Positions 58,249 through 64,000 of a stretch of 64,000 nucleotides of DNA are shown piece after piece; positions within the stretch are counted from its first letter, which is position 1; the number at the start of each line of letters is the position of its first letter. The DNA lies in contig BSYQ01000006.1 in assembly GCA_030272585.1 (NCBI GenBank), forward strand, positions 5,357,001-5,421,000, given 5' to 3'. Under the pieces are notes generated by a model. It was not told where the DNA came from. It searched no databases and saw nothing but the letters and a program-made list of their open reading frames with translations. The translations under genes and the position numbers were made by a program. The stretch is from Bryopsis sp. KO-2023. Taxonomy: Eukaryota; Chlorophyta; Ulvophyceae; Bryopsidales; Bryopsidaceae.

Positions 58249-60960
58249 GCAAATTTTCGGCATTTTGTGATTGACAGGGATATATTACATATAAGACGTT
58301 TAGATTTTCTTGTTGATGTTGTTTGTTGGTTGTTTTTTTTGTTTTTGGCATTTTTTTTTTGTTTTTGGTTCTTCTTCTTCTCGTTTTCCTTCCTTCTTTT
58401 TATGTTTTGGCAGGTTGCCATTACTTCTATCTTTTTTTTTTTCTTTTCAGGGTGTTGTTTTTCGTTTCTTTTGGCAAAAAAAAACAAAGGGGGGAGAGGG
58501 GGGGGGTTGACGAGGAACGGTTCCTCGTGAATATGGCAAAATCTCATTGCCTGCGATCAACTTTTGAAAGAAAAAAAAAGGGGGGGGTAAAGGTGAGAGG
58601 TGGGGGGAAACCCCCCAGGAAATTCCATGAAAACGGGGAGCGGGGAAAGCAAAAAAAGAAGAAAAACGAAAAAGAAAAAAAAAGCAAAGTGAAAAAATGG
58701 CGGAACCGATGTATAGGTAGTTTTATCGGTTGGAATAGATTCGATGGTTTTGTTTTTGTTTAAAAAATTTGATATGGTTTGTACCGGGTTTTTGGTGACC
58801 TCGATGTATGTTGTACTTCATATCTCAACACTTTGGGGGGGGGGGACATGGGGGAAAAAAAAGAAAAGAAATTAAAGAAATTAAAAACAGAACACGATGA
58901 GGAAAAGTGAGGTGGTGGGAAATGTAGCAAAGAAAAATAGGGGGTGAAGTGTTAAGAGGGCAGGGTAGCCAACAAAAGAAAGAAAAAAAACAAAACAAAA
59001 AAAACTTGGCTGCGAGGAAAAGGGTGTGCGGGAGAGGGGGAGTGAAACCGAAAAAAAAACCAAAAAAAAAACGTACTTCTACTTTGCACCGGTCGTTTTC
59101 CTGTTGTTTTGTTTTGTTTTTTCCCTTGTTGTTTGTTTTGTGTTTTTTTTAATTTCGGCTCGAATAGTCTGGTTGATGTACAGGTCCTCGCGACTATTTG
59201 GAGAAAGAAAGAAAAGGAAAAAAAAAGGGTCTTTGTTGTTATATATACATATGTGTTTTGTATGTATAATGTGGAGGAAAAAAAAAGAAGAATGGAAAGG
59301 AAAGGAGGAAATCCCCTTGTCCGATGATTCTTGTCGCAACTTTTGATTGTAGCTATATATCGTGAACAGAAAAATATGTTGGCAAAAAAAGGTTTGAAAA
59401 AAAAAAAAAAAAAAAGATATATGTATCCTGGTCTGGACGTCAAGAGTGGAGAACAAAAAGTAGAAAAAAAAACGAAAAAAGAAAAAGAAAAAAAAACGAG
59501 GGCACAATAAGGAAAAGAGAAGAAAGCCTGGTTTTTTCTTTTTCTTTTTTTTTCTTTCTTTTTGCTCGAAGAAGAAAGGAACAAAAAAAACATGGTTCGA
59601 AAAAAAAAAGAGGAGAAAATAAGGATTTTTTTTGGTACCATGAAGACAGCACTGGGACCATTTTTGTCATTTTGGTGTGCGTGAGAAAATGAAGTTTAGT
59701 ATTTCTCTGTAGTTTTTTTTGGAAAAAAAGAAAAAAAAAAGATGGTCCAAACAGAAAGTACTGCGCTCGTAGTAGCCACAGTCAAGAGGGGAACGGTGGG
59801 GGAGAGATTTGTTTGATCAGCGTATTTTTTTTTCAATTTTTTTTTTTTGATGGCAGGGCTGAAAAAAGAACAAAAAAAAAAAGAAAGATTTCTGGGTTGT
59901 GAATTTGGGCAGGACATTGAGAAAGAAATTGACAAAAGAAAAAGAGGCAGAGATGACCACAGTTCGTTTGAAAACAGAAAAAACACGAAAAAGAATATGA
60001 GAAAAGAAAGAAAGAAAAAGAATAGAACATTTGTCATGGGTGCAGTTCGAGAGGGTTGGTTTTCCATCTATATAAGAAGGAATAGACATGAACTCTGAGA
60101 AAAAATTGTATTTTTTTCCCCTCATCCCCCTGGCCCCCTCTCCTCCTCTCCTTGTGCTCTGTGTGTGTGCGTCCCTCTCTTTCTCTTTCACTTTCTCTTT
60201 TCCTCTTTGTATTGAACCAGACACCAGCAATAATTTTGGATCTGTAGGATTTTACTATATATATATTTTCACAAGAGATGGTGATTGTCCGTTTCGAGAG
60301 AGAAAAAAAAATTCCCTTCTTTTTTTTGGGGTGCTGTTAAGTTTTGGGGGTAGGTTCGATATATATATTATATATGTATGGGGATATGGATATGGATGGT
60401 GCGAACTACTTTTTTTTGAATTGATGAGGTTTTTAGGATTGGTGAAACACAGGGTTTCAACAGCAGAGAGAAAAAAATTGATATATATATATATATATAC
60501 ATATGTGTGTGTGTGTATATATATATTTATTTCTTAGAAACTGAGCAATAAGAGCACACCCCAATCCGTCTTCTTTTCGGTTGTGTTTTTACTCTTTGTC
60601 TTGATTTCCCACTTCTGTTTTTTTTTTTAAATCGTGGTTTGAAAAAGCGACGGCTGTGGTCCCCCTCTCTAAAATTGATTTTTCTCTCCATGAGAAAAAA
60701 GGTGAAATAAAAGTGTGATTTTTTTTCCTTAGTTAGGGAGTTTTTTTGAATTGGAATGAGGTTCTCTCTCTCTTTTTAATTTTTGGATGGGGTGTTGCAT
60801 ATTTCTCCACACACACAAAAAAAAGGTCTGCTGAAGATGTATGTTTTCTTTCCCCTTTAATTCTTGAGACTTTATGGGTTGTGAAACGATCTCCATGTTG
60901 TTAAACCAGGTTGATAAAGGGGGAGTTGTGAGTATAGATGGTGGTATGATCGGCACGATT
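58249..60960. other. C-poor, homopolymer-rich tail of paralogue 2
   Basis: No gene. The + strand is poor in C almost throughout, with long A, T and G runs, and so resembles the tails after 663 and 51943. A mixed AT/GT microsatellite is at 60481-60527. The stretch ends near the start of element C. Confidence 0.6.
60481..60527. repeat. (AT)n(GT)n(AT)n microsatellite
   Basis: AT run, a short acatat break, a GT run and a second AT run, within low-complexity DNA. Confidence 0.9.
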
Positions 60961-63900
60961 AGAGTCATTTCCGAAGGAAGTGGCGTTTCGTCTAACGACA
61001 GAAACTAGACCTGCGTTTTTCTGGCAAGTGGCGTTTCGCCTGAACAGTTAGGATAAAAGGGAACTTCGGGAAGGAAAGAGTAGAGTGTTTGTAAAAGACT
61101 GTATTACAAGGATCGGGTTGGAAAGTCCCCGATCAAGTCTCGCCATACATAACAGGTTCGCGTCCCCCCTGCGAACGAGGCAATCTACAAGCACACTTTC
61201 AACATGGTTTCGGAGCTCCGTAAGATTCTGATGAAGCAAAAGCACGTAGCGACGCTGGTCGCGTTCCTGGTACTCACCGTTCTGGAAGCTACTCCGCTTA
61301 CTGACAAGGAAGTAGTCGCGCAACTGAGTGACCACCAGGAAATTACCAGGGAACACGAAAGAATATTGAAGCAGGTGGAACTATTACGGCAAGAATGGAC
61401 GGGTCTGGCTGCTGCTAAGAATAACAACAACCTCAGACCGCCCAAGCCAACGCCACCTCTGGAAGAAACACCGAAAAAGGAGATCACAATTAAAAGATCG
61501 ACGGAGGGCGGGCTTTTTGCCTGGCTACGACCCCGCGAAAAGATATATGTGATCGAAGGGTGCTCGTCAGTCTTTTGCTGCGTGCGAATGGTGGTGGGCG
61601 TGGGCTATCACTTACTCGAGACAGCTTTTCAAGCTACCCTCTCTTTTTTTGTTGACCCAGTGACGACCATCCGGGACGTCTGGGATCGTCTACAGGAACT
61701 CACCCAGGACGGTGCGATCTGGATCTCACAGGCGCTGGGTATGCTTCTGTTTGTCGGTTTGCTGAACCTTGTCGCCTATTGCTATCTCTACATTCAACAC
61801 GTTTTGGGCGTTCTAAAAAAAGGCTTTACGCTGGTGGAGCGAATTCCTCTCTGTCGTTTGGCAATGGTACTGGGTGGCAAAATTTGGCGAGTGCTCAAGA
61901 TCACACTTCAGGAACCTCGAGTAGATACTTCGAGGGATCAGGAATTCAAGGAAATGAAGGCGACACTGGCGGATTTGCTCAAACGAAATCAAGCCGACAA
62001 CGACAAACGGTGTACCAAATGCGGCAAATTCGGCCACATCGCCAGGCACTGCAATTCACATCGTCCACAGAACGCAGACACACCCTCCAACTGGCGAACA
62101 TCCCAACCGAAAGTGCAAGCAGTCGGCAATGGTGATATGATTTCGCCAAAACAGACACACCTTCACACCCCTATTACCCTGAACGGTGTTACTATCACAA
62201 AATGCCTCATCGACACTGGTGCAGAAGCTAATATCATTCCACTGACCGATTGCATTCGACATGGATTCGCTTATGACAAGTGCTCCCAGCAGGACTCGCT
62301 CGTTGGTTTCAATGGATCCAAATCCCCCATCGCAGGAAGTGTCACTATGGAAACGTCTGTCGGACCTATGACTCAACCAGCCCAGATTCCATTCAAGATA
62401 TCTGCTAATGTTGGGCAGGTGATTCTGGGGTACCCAGGATTACAACAAGTTGGGTTGACAATCAACTGTCAGTCTGGCGAGCTGATGAATAACCAGACAG
62501 GCAGATGTGTGAGGTGCACAGTCGTCAGGAAATCGCCTCCAAAAAACTACTAACGCCCCCGAAAGGGGGCACACTAACCCTGAATCAGCTTTGGCCACTA
62601 GAATCAGGACCAGGAGTTCATTCGAGGAAACAAGACACACTCACTGTACTGGCAGGGAAGTCACATTTTATACCTCCCCTCACCTGGAAGACGCTATATT
62701 TGCCTTTCGCTATGTCAGTCATTGGGGGCGTCACTATCACCTCAGCCATCCATCGTACGGGGATCACCTCTGGAATCAGCACCACTGCCACAGGACATCT
62801 GCGTGTTGAGGTGTACAACAGTACCACGGAGGTACTTCATTTCACTCCCAGGTCGCAAATGGTCCACCTGACTGGACTGTCAGACTGGCACATACAGAAA
62901 TTGGAGTCGCCACCAGAGGATTACACTGTCGCCTCCCTGGTACCCTATCCTGAAACTGCGATCGATGCTGCAACTATCCAAAGAGAGGTGTGCGAGCGTT
63001 TCCCTGATGTCGGCGACCTCAGCGAACATCCCATTATTCCACCGATGGCCCAACTGCAAGTTGAACTGCGGGATTTACCCCATGTCACACCCACGGAGAA
63101 TGGAAGTCGGACACAGTACAGCATGGACTCAGTGTCCGACAGGCGAGCCGTGCAAACACTTTTGGATGAGTACGAACACAAGGGCTACATCCAATCAGTC
63201 ACGCCATCGGATTCTGTATATTTAAATCCTCTGCTGCCAGTACGTAAGCCTAACAACACGTACAGGCTGACTAACGATTTCAGAAAGCTCAACGCATATT
63301 TCAGACAGGGATCGCCTCCTAATACAGAGACGAATGACACATGGCGTGCCATGTACGACATAGACCCTTCGTGGAAATATCTATGTCGCATTGATCTCAA
63401 AGACGCCTTCTTTTCGATCCCGATCTCCGAGGATCTATCAAGATTCTGTGGATTCACATGGGGTCCTCGGAGATATATTTGGAAGCGACTACCGCAGGGT
63501 TTTTTATGGTCGTCCGTGCTATTTGCAGAACGTACTGCACATGTGCTGAGAGGACTCGACTGCATCCAGTACGCTGATGATGTACTGGTGGGTGCCTCTA
63601 GTCGCCAAGACTTATTGCAGGGAGTTCTACAGGTCTATGACCGACTGAATCAGTACGGGATGAAAGTAAATAACGAAAAGGTAATATGGTTAACCGAGGA
63701 AATCACTTTCCTCGGCTACCGAATCAAGAATGGGCGATGGGATTTGGGGCCCTATTTGGAGGAAAAGTGTGACCAACTCGGACAAGTACAATCAGTAAAA
63801 GATCTTCAACGAATCATTGGAATTATCTCATACTGCCGAAGGGCTATTCCGAATGTTGAGGTACTGCTTGCGCCGCTGCGCGCGCATCTGCGTACAGCAA

Positions 63901-64000
63901 TGGAACGAGGCAAGGTAGATTGGAAGCTAGTAACTGAAGAATCGCACGGTATCGTGCGCTCCACCATGCAGCGCCAACGACAGCTACTGACTACAGGAAC
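60960..64000 (+). mobile_element. Element C: retrovirus-like LTR element, 5' part only
   Basis: The right end of the 5' LTR is at 61203-61204 (…CA), directly followed by the primer-binding site TGGTTTCGGAGC (61205-61216). The left LTR end is unknown because the 3' LTR lies beyond the window, so the start given is approximate. The first frame, 61204-62553, encodes 449 residues: a hydrophobic N-terminal segment (about 14-31), two more membrane-like segments (about 119-153 and 178-208), a CCHC knuckle (CTKCGKFGHIARHC, about 270-283) and an aspartic protease (LIDTGAEANIIP, about 335-347). The second frame lies at -1 to it, runs to the window end and carries reverse transcriptase with LPQGF and YADD, closer to retroviral than chromoviral style. 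It looks whole as far as seen. Confidence 0.85.
62540..62570 (+). promoter_or_regulatory. Programmed -1 frameshift signal of element C
   Basis: The canonical heptamer A AAA AAC (62541-62547 region) is in the right phase just before the end of the gag-protease frame. After a spacer of about seven bases comes a perfect stem GCCCCC / GGGGGC with a GAAA tetraloop. This is the arrangement retroviruses use to make Gag-Pol. Confidence 0.8.

Noticed and set aside
58952-59641. 229-codon minus-strand frame
   Set aside because: Almost pure Phe, Lys and Ser from homopolymer tracts in the C-poor tail.

Overview
The window is nuclear DNA of an intron-rich eukaryote, most likely a photosynthetic protist. 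Three clues support this. The homoserine kinase gene (a plastid threonine-pathway enzyme that animals lack) is of the plant/algal type. A short CCCTAAA array of the kind seen in plants, many algae, chromerids and oomycetes lies at 55.35 kb. A four-domain voltage-gated channel is present, which land plants lack but flagellated algae and alveolates keep. A chromerid alveolate such as Chromera is my best guess and a green or streptophyte alga is possible; this is inference.

Layout. 0.1-0.66 kb: last two exons of an unidentified coiled-coil gene (+). 2.5-9.07 kb: TRAPPC11, a subunit of the TRAPP vesicle-tethering complex (+, about 14 exons). 9.55-10.68 kb: a two-exon secreted metallo-beta-lactamase-fold hydrolase (+). 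11.49-19.1 kb: a four-domain T-type-like cation channel (-), convergent with the hydrolase. 19.1-25.88 kb: no gene I can support, some degenerate repeats.

25.88-40.77 kb: a Ty3/gypsy chromovirus (element A, 127-bp LTRs, target duplication GTTGT) interrupted by a second chromovirus (element B, 29.43-37.22 kb, 514-bp LTRs, target duplication CTGGC). Both have identical or nearly identical LTRs and so are young. The outer 3' LTR ends 230 bp before the homoserine kinase start.

41.0-43.63 kb: homoserine kinase (+, 6 exons). 44.56-47.03 kb: a GRAM-domain protein (+, 6 exons). 49.87-51.94 kb and 56.95-58.25 kb: two diverged tandem paralogues with an N-terminal coiled coil and SxIP motifs, candidate microtubule plus-end trackers. 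Each is followed by a long cytosine-poor, homopolymer-rich tail. 61.2-64.0 kb: the 5' part of a third, retrovirus-like element (element C). Its gag-protease frame has membrane-spanning-like segments and ends in a textbook -1 frameshift signal, and its reverse transcriptase runs off the window.

The host genes are unrelated housekeeping or signalling genes with no sign of an operon or cluster. The most unusual signals are the sharply bounded CpG desert inside both chromoviruses, the frameshift cassette and odd Gag of element C, the glycine in the domain I pore of the channel, the SxIP paralogue pair, and a gene-associated octamer TGTCTGAC seen about eight times more often than chance.
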